Assembly: GCA_964383365.1 (NCBI GenBank)
Contig: CAYLHF010000031.1
Span: forward strand, 1-34,303
Direction of reading: 5' to 3'
Origin: CAYLHF01 sp964383365
GTDB taxonomy: Bacteria > Bacteroidota > Rhodothermia > Rhodothermales > UBA10348
DNA length: 34,303 nt
Position numbers and translations under genes: made by a program. This document shows, piece by piece, positions 7,799-16,842 of this stretch. The notes beneath the pieces were generated by a model that worked only from the letters and a program-made list of their open reading frames with translations, made no database searches and was not told where the DNA came from. Numbering within the stretch: position 1 is the stretch's first letter; the number at the start of each line of letters is the position of its first letter.

Positions 7799-9346
7799 AT
7801 GAGTATCCACACTGGAATGCGACCGTTGGGCGTGCGAATCGGTAAACAGATTGCGATTATCCTGCTGACGGCCTCGTGGCTGGTGCCGACGGCAATCCTC
7901 GCGCAACGGGCCCCGCGCTCACCGAGAGACCTCAGGAAGCGTATCGAAAAGCTTCTCGATGTGCCGGATTATCAGAATGCCGTCTGGGCCATCCGGATTG
8001 AAGACCTTGGTACCGGTAACATTTTATACGCTCGAAACGACAGGAAAAGCTACATCCCCGCCTCCAACACGAAAATCTATACGACCGCTGCAGCGCTGAC
8101 GCTCCTCGGTCCGGAATATCGGTATGTTACTCCCCTCTACGCGGATGCTCCTGTTGAAAACGGCGTCCTCAAAGGAAATCTCATCGTTCGGGGATCGGGT
8201 GATCCGGTCGTCGGGGGCCGGTTCAATGACGGCGATATCACAGAAACCTTCAGGCAGTGGGCCGATTCGCTCAAGGCCCTTGGAATCAATCGCGTTGCGG
8301 GCGATCTAATCGGTGACGATGATCTATTTGATGACCTGGGGCTCGGATACGGTTGGAGTTGGGATGATGTCCCTTTCTGGTACTCTGCGGAAATAAGCGC
8401 GCTGTCGTTTAATGACAATAATATCGATTTCGAAATCAAAGCCGGACCGGTCGGTGGGAGTACGACCATTTCCTGGAAGCCGATTATGACCGACTTTATA
8501 TCGGTCGACAATGCGTCCTTCACCCTGCCCACCACCGCAGCACTGAAGGAGGGATATTATCGCTCGTGGGACTCGAACCAATTTCGTTTTTCGAGCGAAA
8601 TACCGGCTGGCTCCGTCGATAAGGAATCGCTGATGGTACGTAACCCCACGCGATTCTTTGTGCATGTACTACGTGAGGTTCTTCGCAACGAGGGAATCGC
8701 GGTCTCGGGCCGTCCGATCGATGTAGACGATCTCTCCCTGAAACCGGACTATACAGACGACTCGATGTATGTCGTCGCCTCGCATACGTCACCACCGCTG
8801 AAGGATATTGTCCATGTGGTGAATAAGCGAAGCCAGAATCTGTATGCCGAACAGCTTCTGAAGACCATGGGAGCCATGCTCCCGTTGAAAGTAGATGATC
8901 TCATACCCGGATCTGCTCGCATGGGCCTGGCCAGAGAGATGGACACCTTTGCTGCAGCCGGGATGGACACTTCCCGGGTCCATCTGGTCGATGGTTCAGG
9001 ACTCTCCCGGATGAATCTTGTTACCGCCGAGATGACAACCCGGATTCTGGATTATATGCGCACCGGTGTTGACGATAGCACACGTACTGCGTTTTACCGA
9101 TCGCTTCCGGTCGGTGCGGTCGACGGGGATCTGAAGAATAGATTCAGAGACTCTCCGGCCCAGGGCAGAGTACACGCCAAGACGGGATATGTATCGCATG
9201 CGCGGACGCTCAGCGGCTATGTGATCGCATCGAATGGAGGCATTCTTACTTTTTCGCTCATGTGTAATCACTACACCGTCAGCACGTCTAAAGTGAATCA
9301 TACCCAGGATGAGATCGTAAACCTCCTGGCCACGTACATACGTTGA
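7799..9346 (+). CDS. dacB: D-alanyl-D-alanine carboxypeptidase/endopeptidase (PBP4 type, peptidase S13)
   Basis: Periplasmic penicillin-binding protein that trims D-Ala from, or cuts cross-links of, peptidoglycan. The 515-residue precursor has a signal peptide with cleavage predicted after AILA (residue 35), leaving Gln36. The three active-site motifs of the family can be read: SxxK at Ser89-Asn-Thr-Lys92 (IPASNTKIYTT), the DGSGLSRMN block near residue 398, and KTG at 461-463 (VHAKTGYVSHARTLSGY). The extra domain between the first two motifs is as long as expected for class C PBP4. It follows mreC closely, so cell-wall elongation and trimming may share a transcript. A DD-endopeptidase role is family knowledge; the balance between the two activities cannot be read from sequence. 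Confidence 0.94.
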   Translation: MSIHTGMRPLGVRIGKQIAIILLTASWLVPTAILAQRAPRSPRDLRKRIEKLLDVPDYQNAVWAIRIEDLGTGNILYARNDRKSYIPASNTKIYTTAAALTLLGPEYRYVTPLYADAPVENGVLKGNLIVRGSGDPVVGGRFNDGDITETFRQWADSLKALGINRVAGDLIGDDDLFDDLGLGYGWSWDDVPFWYSAEISALSFNDNNIDFEIKAGPVGGSTTISWKPIMTDFISVDNASFTLPTTAALKEGYYRSWDSNQFRFSSEIPAGSVDKESLMVRNPTRFFVHVLREVLRNEGIAVSGRPIDVDDLSLKPDYTDDSMYVVASHTSPPLKDIVHVVNKRSQNLYAEQLLKTMGAMLPLKVDDLIPGSARMGLAREMDTFAAAGMDTSRVHLVDGSGLSRMNLVTAEMTTRILDYMRTGVDDSTRTAFYRSLPVGAVDGDLKNRFRDSPAQGRVHAKTGYVSHARTLSGYVIASNGGILTFSLMCNHYTVSTSKVNHTQDEIVNLLATYIR

Positions 9347-9417
9347 CGGCATGTTGCACGACAGATGAATAGAGCCGTATGTTGGTTGAAAAGTATTGAT
9401 ATTATTTAATTTGATTG

Positions 9418-10002
9418 ATGTTGAATTCCAGTTATCATTCCGCGTCTGATCCATCATCCTCCCGCATCAAAGGCACCACGGTTGTAGGTGTTCGACACAA
9501 CGGCAAGGTCGTTCTTGGGTCCGATGGTCAGGCGACCATGGGGAACACCGTCATGAAGCACAAAGCGAGAAAAGTTCGCTCCCTGCATGACGGAAAAATT
9601 CTGGCAGGATTTGCGGGTGCTACCGCTGACGCATTCACACTTTTCGAACGATTCGAAGAAAAACTCCAGCAGTACGGAGGCAATGTTACGCGTTCCGCTG
9701 TTGAACTGGCCAAGGACTGGCGCACCGATAGATATCTACGAAAACTGGAGGCTCTTCTCGCCGTGGGAGCCCCGGACCGGTTACTCATCATCAGCGGTAC
9801 GGGAGATGTTATTGAACCGGACGACGACATTATTTCCATCGGTTCAGGAGGACCATATGCGCTGGCGGCTGCACGGGCCATGGTGAAACATGCTCCGACC
9901 CTGGATACACGTAGTATTGTTGAAGACGCTCTGAACACGGCAGCTGATATCTGTATTTATACCAATCATGAGTTGACACTCATGGAAATTGACGCTGAAT
10001 AA
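9418..10002 (+). CDS. hslV: ATP-dependent protease peptidase subunit HslV
   Basis: Proteolytic core of the HslUV (ClpQY) heat-shock protease, a cytoplasmic double hexamer with N-terminal Thr nucleophiles. The match is clear: KGTTVVGVRHNGKVVLGSDGQAT, KARKVRSLHDGKILAGFAG and IISIGSGGPYALAAARAM. The nucleophile should be Thr20, the first Thr of the TTVVGV strand. That leaves a 19-residue Ser-rich leader, longer than the leader of E. coli HslV, where essentially only Met is removed. I chose the ATG at 9418 over the TTG one codon earlier; no in-frame start lies closer to the Thr except a TTG at codon 2. hslU is 1.2 kb downstream, separated by a NYN-domain gene instead of adjoining directly. Confidence 0.95.
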   Translation: MLNSSYHSASDPSSSRIKGTTVVGVRHNGKVVLGSDGQATMGNTVMKHKARKVRSLHDGKILAGFAGATADAFTLFERFEEKLQQYGGNVTRSAVELAKDWRTDRYLRKLEALLAVGAPDRLLIISGTGDVIEPDDDIISIGSGGPYALAAARAMVKHAPTLDTRSIVEDALNTAADICIYTNHELTLMEIDAE

Positions 10003-10064
10003 TTCCAGCCTGCCATTTCCGCCACTCCGGGCGCACCGGTTCAATTTAATTATTTGTAGGAATC

Positions 10065-11045
10065 ATGAAGTATTCTCGCCGCTCCAGAGAGAGCATTCGC
10101 AACGCAACGGTTTTAGTCGATTTTGACAACCTTCAGAAAGTCGTTACCAATCTGGCCGGTGAAATTGCGTCGACCGGATCGATCGTTTCCTCCCTGGTAG
10201 AAGAAATAAGGCAATACGCTGCCGATCAGTTGCATCTGAACCCCGTCCGAACCGTTGTCGTAGCCTCTTCGTCGAGTGATCGTCCCGTCGAATCCGGATC
10301 ATTTGATTCCTGGCTTTCGTGCGGGATCGAACCTCGTCTGATTTCGGCCGGAACCGGTGAAGAGGCCGGTGCCATCGAACTCACGATCGATGCGTGCCGA
10401 ATGCTTCACTCGGACAGGGACATCAGAGCATTTATCCTGATCAGCGGGGATCGTTGGCTCGTACCGCTCACGCAGGAACTCCAACGACATGGCAAGTTCG
10501 TAATGGTCTCTACCATCAAGAGTCCTGACGATTGCGGTATGCTCCCGGCAGATGTGGTAGATGCCTATTTTAACAGCAGTGCCCTGCTGGAGCGACTGGG
10601 TCTGTCCACGGATTCCGAGTCGGTGATCGAAGATGACACCGACTTCAAGGATGCGGAATCGGTCGATGAACGACGCCCGGAAAAAACAGCCCCGATCGAA
10701 GATGAGAGTGCCCGGGAAGTACTCGAGATCATTGAGCGATATTTCGGACAATATCAGGAGGTCTATCTCACGCCACTACTGCGCAAGTTGACGGAACTCG
10801 TTAACCATGAAGACGGGCCGAAGTCAGTCGTAAATTATCTCGAGGAATGCGGAGCGGTATGGCTGGAGAAACGACGAGGTTTCCCGCATAATTATACCGT
10901 ACTGATGGTTAATTCCGAGCACCCTGACGTGGTCGATATCAAGGGTCAGTTTGAGGACGAAGCTCCGCCGACCGATGACGATGACTATTATGAAGACGAT
11001 GAGATATTTGAAGACGATCGGCAGCATGAGTACGTGGACCACTGA
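10065..11045 (+). CDS. NYN-domain putative ribonuclease with OST-HTH/LOTUS-like winged helix
   Basis: A 326-residue cytoplasmic protein. Residues about 13-170 fit the NYN/PIN-like nuclease fold: LVDFDNL (Asp19, Asp21), an acidic position in AIELTIDAC (Glu105/Asp109) and ILISGDRWLVPL (Asp129), the acidic set that binds metal in this superfamily. Residues about 214-292 look like a small winged helix of the OST-HTH/LOTUS kind (REVLEIIERYF, TPLLRKLTEL, VVNYLEECGAVWLEKR), often fused to NYN domains and linked to RNA binding. The C terminus (about 297-326) is extremely acidic. A TAGGA-like ribosome site lies just before the ATG. It sits between hslV and hslU. RNA cleavage is inference from the fold; substrate unknown. 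Confidence 0.75.
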   Translation: MKYSRRSRESIRNATVLVDFDNLQKVVTNLAGEIASTGSIVSSLVEEIRQYAADQLHLNPVRTVVVASSSSDRPVESGSFDSWLSCGIEPRLISAGTGEEAGAIELTIDACRMLHSDRDIRAFILISGDRWLVPLTQELQRHGKFVMVSTIKSPDDCGMLPADVVDAYFNSSALLERLGLSTDSESVIEDDTDFKDAESVDERRPEKTAPIEDESAREVLEIIERYFGQYQEVYLTPLLRKLTELVNHEDGPKSVVNYLEECGAVWLEKRRGFPHNYTVLMVNSEHPDVVDIKGQFEDEAPPTDDDDYYEDDEIFEDDRQHEYVDH

Positions 11046-11152
11046 TCGATCCAATCCAACGAGAGTTTTTCCGGGTCGTACTGTCTCATTTACCGGAACT
11101 ATCGCACGTAGAAGCATCATCAAAAGTAGGCGCATCGTCGCCTAGACGCACA

Positions 11153-11159
11153 AAAGGAG
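11153..11159 (+). promoter_or_regulatory. Strong Shine-Dalgarno of hslU
   Basis: AAAGGAG lies four bases before the hslU ATG. Most genes in this window lack a recognisable Shine-Dalgarno, so this suggests strong translation of hslU. It lies at the end of a 118-base spacer after the NYN gene. Confidence 0.7.
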
Positions 11160-11163
11160 TAGC

Positions 11164-12570
11164 ATGCATCAGGAATTGACCCCGCACGAAATCGTTGCTG
11201 CGCTGGATAAATATATTATCGGTCAGCATGACGCGAAGAAGAGCGTCGCCATCGCGCTCAGAAATCGTTGGAGACGACTTAATGCGCCCGACGAGATGCG
11301 TGATGAGATCATGCCCAATAATATTATCATGATCGGACCCACCGGGGTCGGAAAGACGGAGATAGCCCGGCGACTCGCTCGGCTAGCAGAGGCTCCTTTC
11401 ATCAAGGTAGAGGCGACGAAATTCACGGAGGTCGGCTACGTCGGGCGCGATGTCGAGAGTATGATTCGCGATCTGGTGGATTTTTCGATCAATATGGTAC
11501 GCGAGTCGCACAGTGTACGCGTAGCCGAAAAGGCGCGCGAACTCGCAGAGGAGCGCGTACTGGATATTCTCATCCCACCGACACCGGCTCCGCCGGCCAA
11601 GCCGATTGGACTTCATGCCGTTGCGGAAGACGAGAAAGAGTCTCCAGCGACAGCACAGCTACCGTCAGACGGAGAGTTACGGGAGCGCACCCGCCAGAAA
11701 TTCAGGGAAAAATTGAACCGAGGAGATCTCGACGAGCGGGAAATCGAGGTAGATGTGGCCGCGGACCAGAGCCCCATGTTGCAGGTATTTGGGCCCATGG
11801 GGATGGAGGAAATGGGTGTCAATCTGCAGGATATTTTCGGGAATATGGGGGGCAAGAAGAGTAAGAAGAGAAAAATGCCCGTCTCCGAAGCCCGCGATGT
11901 GCTCGCACAGGAGGAAGCCCAGAAGCTCATCGATATGGACAAGGTGACCAAAGAGGCACTGGACCGTGTTCAGCAGGCTGGAATCGTGTTTATCGATGAG
12001 ATCGATAAGGTGGCCTCCCGTACAGCATCCGGAAAAGGCGGTCCCGACGTCTCGCGAGAGGGGGTTCAACGTGACCTGCTACCGATTGTAGAAGGTTCGG
12101 GCGTGATGACCAAGTACGGCCTCGTAAAAACGGATCATATACTGTTCATTGCCAGTGGAGCGTTTCATGTATCGAAACCCAGCGATCTGATTCCCGAACT
12201 CCAAGGCCGGTTCCCGATTCGGGTCGAACTCTCGAGTCTGACCGAGGAAGACTTTTATAAGATCCTTACGGTTCCGAAGAATGCCCTTCTCAAGCAATAC
12301 AAGACGCTTCTTGCGTCGGAAGGCGTGAAAGTTGAGTTTACGGACGAAGCGGTTCGTGATATTGCACGCATCGCTGCAGAAGTGAATGAAGACGTAGAAA
12401 ACATCGGCGCTCGACGCCTGCACACGATTTTGACTACGCTACTCGAAAACATTCTCTTCGACGTACCGGACGCCAATAGAAACTCGGAAATTGTTGTTGA
12501 TGGGGCGACCGTCGAACTCAGGCTGGGCGATATTGTGAGTAACCGGGATCTGAGTCAGTATATTTTGTGA
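11164..12570 (+). CDS. hslU: ATP-dependent protease ATPase subunit HslU
   Basis: AAA+ unfoldase that feeds substrates into HslV. The 468 residues include the family N terminus LTPHEIVAALDKYIIGQ, Walker A GPTGVGKT (58-65), the pore loop GYVG (91-94) and Walker B IVFIDE (274-279). The charged I-domain insertion (about 105-245) has a basic KKSKKRK patch and a Met/Gly-rich segment. The C terminus LSQYIL resembles the tail that docks into HslV. The next gene begins on the last base of its stop codon (TGATG), so the downstream envelope genes are translationally coupled to this heat-shock gene. The only clue to regulation is its strong ribosome site. Confidence 0.97.
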   Translation: MHQELTPHEIVAALDKYIIGQHDAKKSVAIALRNRWRRLNAPDEMRDEIMPNNIIMIGPTGVGKTEIARRLARLAEAPFIKVEATKFTEVGYVGRDVESMIRDLVDFSINMVRESHSVRVAEKARELAEERVLDILIPPTPAPPAKPIGLHAVAEDEKESPATAQLPSDGELRERTRQKFREKLNRGDLDEREIEVDVAADQSPMLQVFGPMGMEEMGVNLQDIFGNMGGKKSKKRKMPVSEARDVLAQEEAQKLIDMDKVTKEALDRVQQAGIVFIDEIDKVASRTASGKGGPDVSREGVQRDLLPIVEGSGVMTKYGLVKTDHILFIASGAFHVSKPSDLIPELQGRFPIRVELSSLTEEDFYKILTVPKNALLKQYKTLLASEGVKVEFTDEAVRDIARIAAEVNEDVENIGARRLHTILTTLLENILFDVPDANRNSEIVVDGATVELRLGDIVSNRDLSQYIL

Positions 12571-13646
12571 TGCTGACATCGTCGTTTCACTTGCTGTCCG
12601 AACCCGGAATCCGGGATCGCTGGGCCACGTTAGCGGCCAGTTCATTATTCCGTACCCCTTTCTCGAGTCTGCGATACCTGGACGCTCTTACGAAGGTAAC
12701 GGGGCGCCAACTCTGGATAGGATTCGTGACAATGGGACGGGACAAGACCGCTGAAGCGAATGGAGCGGCGGGAACGGCCCACGTCACGGTAGCGGATAAT
12801 GCTGCAGGAAAGGACAAATACGCTTTAACGGACATCGCCGCCATCGCGCTGCCGGGGCGCCAGTTCGGGAACTGGAAAAAGGCTGATTCAGGACCGTTGA
12901 CCCCGTTTTCATGCCTTCTTGCCCGTTCGTTTCCGACCGAGGAAGAAGTTCATTCGGGTTCCGGCTGGGACACCTGTCTCGCCCGCGATCTTAAAGACCA
13001 GTTCAAATCGATTATTCTCCCCCTTCCCGTCCCTTTTCAGGATGTCCGGGCATTTCAATGGAATGGTTGGAAGGTGGCTCCCCGGTATACCTTTCGTCTT
13101 GACATAGTACCAGATGTGAACGCAACCGCTTCCTGGTCCGAGAGTACGCGACGAAACTTTCGCAAACATGCGGCGGGCTACCGCCTCGATGAAACCGGAG
13201 CTTCCGCCCGCCGCATTACGGCACTCTGGCATCAATCTTATTCAAGACATGCCCGGCAGACACCGGTCACCCTGGATGAGGCAACAACGCTCATCAAATC
13301 GCTCAATCAGTCAGACGTTCGGTTATTCAGTCTGACAAAGAAGGATGAGCACGAACCATGTGCCGGCCTCGTACTGTTGATCGAGGGAAACGAAGCGTAT
13401 TATTGGCTTGCCGGTGCTGAGCCCGGTCCATCCATGACGGTTTTGATCGGGAAGGTTATTTCCGTCCTGGGTCGTGACGGATATTCCGTGCTGGATTTTG
13501 TAGGCGCCAACACACCCTCGATAGCCGAGTTCAAGCGCCGCTTCAATCCAACATTGGTGCCCTATTTCGTGGCTACTCACTCGGGCAGCCTACTCCTGCG
13601 TATAGCCTCGAGATTGAATCAGGTACGCCGACGTGTTTTCCGATGA
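12570..13646 (+). CDS. GNAT/FemAB-like acyltransferase (CelD/BcsL-type, Acetyltransf_6)
   Basis: A 358-residue protein whose C-terminal half matches the GNAT-like fold of the FemAB/CelD group. RRNFRKHAAGYRLDE starts the domain (about 190), HQSYSRHARQTPVTLDEATTLIKSL follows, and the family block DFVGANTPSIAEFKRRFNPTLVPYF lies near 310-335. The N-terminal half is divergent and holds no motif I can name. Such enzymes transfer acyl or aminoacyl groups, often onto cell-wall or exopolysaccharide precursors; the substrate here is unknown. The ATG at 12570 overlaps the hslU stop by one base. A GTG one codon earlier is possible but less likely. The next gene overlaps its end by 14 bases. Context (flippase two genes on) favours surface-glycan modification; that is inference. 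Confidence 0.72.
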   Translation: MLTSSFHLLSEPGIRDRWATLAASSLFRTPFSSLRYLDALTKVTGRQLWIGFVTMGRDKTAEANGAAGTAHVTVADNAAGKDKYALTDIAAIALPGRQFGNWKKADSGPLTPFSCLLARSFPTEEEVHSGSGWDTCLARDLKDQFKSIILPLPVPFQDVRAFQWNGWKVAPRYTFRLDIVPDVNATASWSESTRRNFRKHAAGYRLDETGASARRITALWHQSYSRHARQTPVTLDEATTLIKSLNQSDVRLFSLTKKDEHEPCAGLVLLIEGNEAYYWLAGAEPGPSMTVLIGKVISVLGRDGYSVLDFVGANTPSIAEFKRRFNPTLVPYFVATHSGSLLLRIASRLNQVRRRVFR

Positions 13647-15374
13647 CTCACGACCAGCGGTCGACGCAGTTGACTCGCCGTTTACAGCCTCCAATCACCC
13701 GGAGGTCGACACCCTGTGCGGACTCTCGCGTGCCGGACGAATGACGGGAGTCACCCTGATTGCCGGACTTTTTTTCCTTCGTTTCGGATATGATTTCGGG
13801 GTAAGCGATCAGGATGAGTTCCTGCCCTATCTCCTACACTTGCTCCGACCGGATCTATTGCTCGGTGACTGGTTTGTGGCCATACAGACGGCAGATTTCG
13901 GCATCCGAACGCCATTCGTGTATGTTCTATATGGCCCGGCGCTACTCTTCTCAATAAAGACGGCGGTCCTCCTCGTTTACGTCCTCTCGTTTTACCTGAT
14001 CGTTTCTTCCGTACTCGATCTCGTCCATCAGATCATCCGGAATGTCTGGTTGTCGTGGATTGCTGCGATCCTCATTCTGGTCGCAACTCATCACTGGCAG
14101 CCGGGTGGAAATGAAATCCTGAACCGTATGCTTGTGCCAAGCATGCTGGCGTGGGGACTCGCATTAAAAAGTGTGGTCCTATTTGGGAAGAGGCGGATCG
14201 TTTATTCGGTTACAGGCCTGGCGATGGCAACCTGGATTCATCCGCTCGTGGGTATTCAGACCACGTTCCTGTTGCTGGCCACGGTGCTGATTACGGGCGG
14301 TTTGCCATTGGNNNNNNNNNNNNNNNNNNNNNNNNNNNNNNNNNNNNNNNNNNNNNNNNNNNNNNNNNNNNNNNNNNNNNNNNNNNNNNNNNNNNNNNNN
14401 NNNNNNNNNNNGCGCCTCTTTTCTGGATACTGTTCACGCAACAATCTGCCGATCAGGCGGAGATGGAATCAGCCTATCAGATTTTGACCAGGATTCGTAG
14501 TCCACACCATTACGTACCGAGCTACTTCCCCGTGATAACGTGGATCCGATTCTCACTGGTAGTCGCGTGCGCAGTACTCGTGGGCGTCTGGCAGGCCGCT
14601 GGCAATGCCGATAGTCCCGACGCAGCCTATTCTGGCCGGTCGTTCCGCATGATGATCAGCCTGTCCGCTATCTGCCTCGCTGTGCTCCTGGTCGCCGTGA
14701 CCGGATCACTCCTCGTTCCCAGTCCGCTGATTGTAAAGCTTCAATTGTTCAAGACGGGAATCGTCCTCAAGTCCGTATCTATCGTTGTTGTTATTACGGG
14801 TATGATCCCTTTCCTTCCTGTCCGATTCAGAGACTGGTTGGACCGAACCAAGCCTGACACCTGGATTTCGTCCGCTTTCACGTCGGTATTGCTGATCCTC
14901 ACGATCGTTATAGCGACATCAGACCTCACGGTTGGCCAGCGGATGGCTCCGGGCCGATCACCCTCCAGACGCGCTACCGATGAGATGCTCCAATGGATTC
15001 GGAAGGAGAGTCCGGAATCAGCTTTATTCCTGGTTCCACCGGAAATGACGGGATTCAGGTTTGGAGCTGAACGAGCGATCTTTGTTAATTTCAAAGCCGT
15101 TCCCTACGCCCCGCAAGACCTGATCGAGTGGTATCGCCGAATGCGTATTCTCTCGGCCAATGCACCGGTCGAGCCGGGTGGAACTGCGTATCTTCGCGCA
15201 GCGAAGACGCGCTTCCAGGAACGCTCCTCCGAGAGCATGACACAACTCATGACCGTTACCCACACTACGTTTTTGGTAAGAAACTCAAACTTCTCGAGTG
15301 GCTCTCCGCAGTTACGGCCGGTCTTTTCGAACTCATCATGGTCAATCTTCAAGCTCGAGGACGCGATTGAGTAA
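13633..15374 (+). CDS. DUF6798-like multi-pass membrane protein, interrupted by assembly gap
   Basis: Two open segments (13633-14311 and 14412-15374) flank 100 N and are in different frames. The gap length is a placeholder, so I read them as one gene. The N-terminal part has about five hydrophobic helices (GVTLIAGLFFLRFGYDF, TAVLLVYVLSFYLIVSSVL, WLSWIAAILILVATHHW). The C-terminal part has about four more, followed by a soluble tail with EMLQWIRKESPESALFLVPPE, FRFGAERAIFVNFK and EWYRR. That tail recalls the DUF6798 domain found at the end of polytopic, glycosyltransferase-like proteins; I am moderately sure of it. No catalytic motif is confirmed. The start could be GTG 13633 (overlapping the previous gene by 14 bases) or ATG 13741. 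The flippase gene overlaps its end by 8 bases. Confidence 0.68.
14312..14411. other. Assembly gap of 100 N
   Basis: Exactly 100 undetermined bases, the usual scaffold placeholder. The reading frame changes across it, so its true length is unknown and not 100 bases in frame. Confidence 0.99.
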
Positions 15375-16842
15375 ACTCAAGCACCTGATACGGCAGTTTC
15401 GAAGTGACGATGGCCTGAGAGGTCCCATCCTTAAAATGCTATCCGGGACGGGATATGCTTTTTTGGCCGGATATGCTGCGAAAATTGTACTTGCCCGACT
15501 GTATCCGGTCGAGGCGTTCGGCGTATTCGACCTGATTCTGACCCTGGTAGGCATTCTGACGCCAATCGTATCGTTGAGATACGAAGATGCGTTGATGTTA
15601 CCTGAAGACCGACACGAAAGTGCCCATTCATTCATCCTCGCATCCGGCCTGGTGATCGTCCTGTCGTCGACACTCTGGCTCTTTCTCCCGTTCCGCTCCG
15701 TAATTGGAGAGATCTATCATAACCAGGAGTTGCCACTCTGGATATGGACCGTACCCCTCATTTTGATGGTCAATCGCCTGGCGAAAATCTTCGAGCTGTG
15801 GCTGACAAGACAGGCAGCCTTCGGCCTGGTGTCAGCCGGTCAGGTCACTTTCAGCAGCACAATGATTGCCGTTCGGATAGGAATCGGGCTGTTTTCTTCC
15901 AGCCCGGCCGGTCTGATCGTCGGATTCTTTACCGGCCATTCGATGGCGCTCATTCTTTATGTCCGGCGGGTGATGCGCACCGTTCGGACTGCCCTGCAGG
16001 GCCGTTTCAGATTCAAACAGATCAGGCACGTAGCTCGACGGTATCGCCGTTTTCCGACGTACACCATGCCGGCCGCAGTGGTCGGAGCGCTGCTGACAAG
16101 AATGCCGTTTCTACTGGTTCCGTATTACTTTGGAATTGAGACATTGGGGCATTTCGGGTGGGCATTCTCTGTCCTGTTCATTCCTCTTAGTCTCCTCGGT
16201 GGTTCTATTGCCCAGGTATTCTTCGTCCGGGCGGTCGAAGCCCGACGATCCGGTTCGCTCGATCATGTGACGGACACGATTCACAAACGACTCGTCATGC
16301 TGACACTATTTCCGTCAGTTCTCCTGATGACGGTCGGGCCGCATGTGTTTTCGTTCCTGTTCGGTGCCGAGAAGTGGATTCAGTCCGGACTGATCATCCA
16401 ATATATCGCTCCGTGGATCCTGTTCACGGCAATCGGATCGCCACTGACGCGGCTCTTTGATGTACTCGAGAGGCAGAGTCTCGAACTGGCAACCAATCTT
16501 GGCATGTTCGGCGTGCTCACCCTTTCCGTTGTTGTGGGGGGCGAAACAGGAAATCTCTTCACGACAATGGCTTTTCTCGGCTGGGCCGGGGCAATCGTTA
16601 GACTGGGACAAATTCTGGTTCTTCTCAAACTGGCCAATGTCCGGGGAGGGCTCATTATCAGACCCTATCTTTGGTACGGTTCGTTGTGTGCACCACTGAT
16701 GTTCGCACTTTTTCTGGTTTCGACCAGAGCATCTGATTTCGAAATCACCATGCTCTCGGGCGTTGCCGGCGTAATATATCTGGGAGTGATCATCTGGAAA
16801 GAACGACTACTCAATACCACTCCAATGCATTCCAATGACTGA
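15367..16842 (+). CDS. Polysaccharide flippase (Wzx/MATE-like oligosaccharide transporter)
   Basis: A 491-residue inner-membrane protein with about 12 or more hydrophobic segments, related to polysaccharide biosynthesis (RfbX/Wzx) exporters that flip lipid-linked oligosaccharides. The family N terminus can be read: GPILKMLSGTGYAFLAGYAAKIVLARLYP, EAFGVFDLILTLVGILTPIVSLRYEDALMLP. In the middle are FLLVPYYFGIETLGHFGWAFSVL and a typical loop GGSIAQVFFVRAVEARRSG. The frame is open to 15298, but the TTG at 15367, eight bases before the previous gene's stop, starts the protein where the family does (LSKLKHLIRQF). The glycan is unknown; no Wzy or glycosyltransferase cluster is adjacent. The following gene overlaps its end by 8 bases. 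Confidence 0.88.
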   Translation: MSKLKHLIRQFRSDDGLRGPILKMLSGTGYAFLAGYAAKIVLARLYPVEAFGVFDLILTLVGILTPIVSLRYEDALMLPEDRHESAHSFILASGLVIVLSSTLWLFLPFRSVIGEIYHNQELPLWIWTVPLILMVNRLAKIFELWLTRQAAFGLVSAGQVTFSSTMIAVRIGIGLFSSSPAGLIVGFFTGHSMALILYVRRVMRTVRTALQGRFRFKQIRHVARRYRRFPTYTMPAAVVGALLTRMPFLLVPYYFGIETLGHFGWAFSVLFIPLSLLGGSIAQVFFVRAVEARRSGSLDHVTDTIHKRLVMLTLFPSVLLMTVGPHVFSFLFGAEKWIQSGLIIQYIAPWILFTAIGSPLTRLFDVLERQSLELATNLGMFGVLTLSVVVGGETGNLFTTMAFLGWAGAIVRLGQILVLLKLANVRGGLIIRPYLWYGSLCAPLMFALFLVSTRASDFEITMLSGVAGVIYLGVIIWKERLLNTTPMHSND

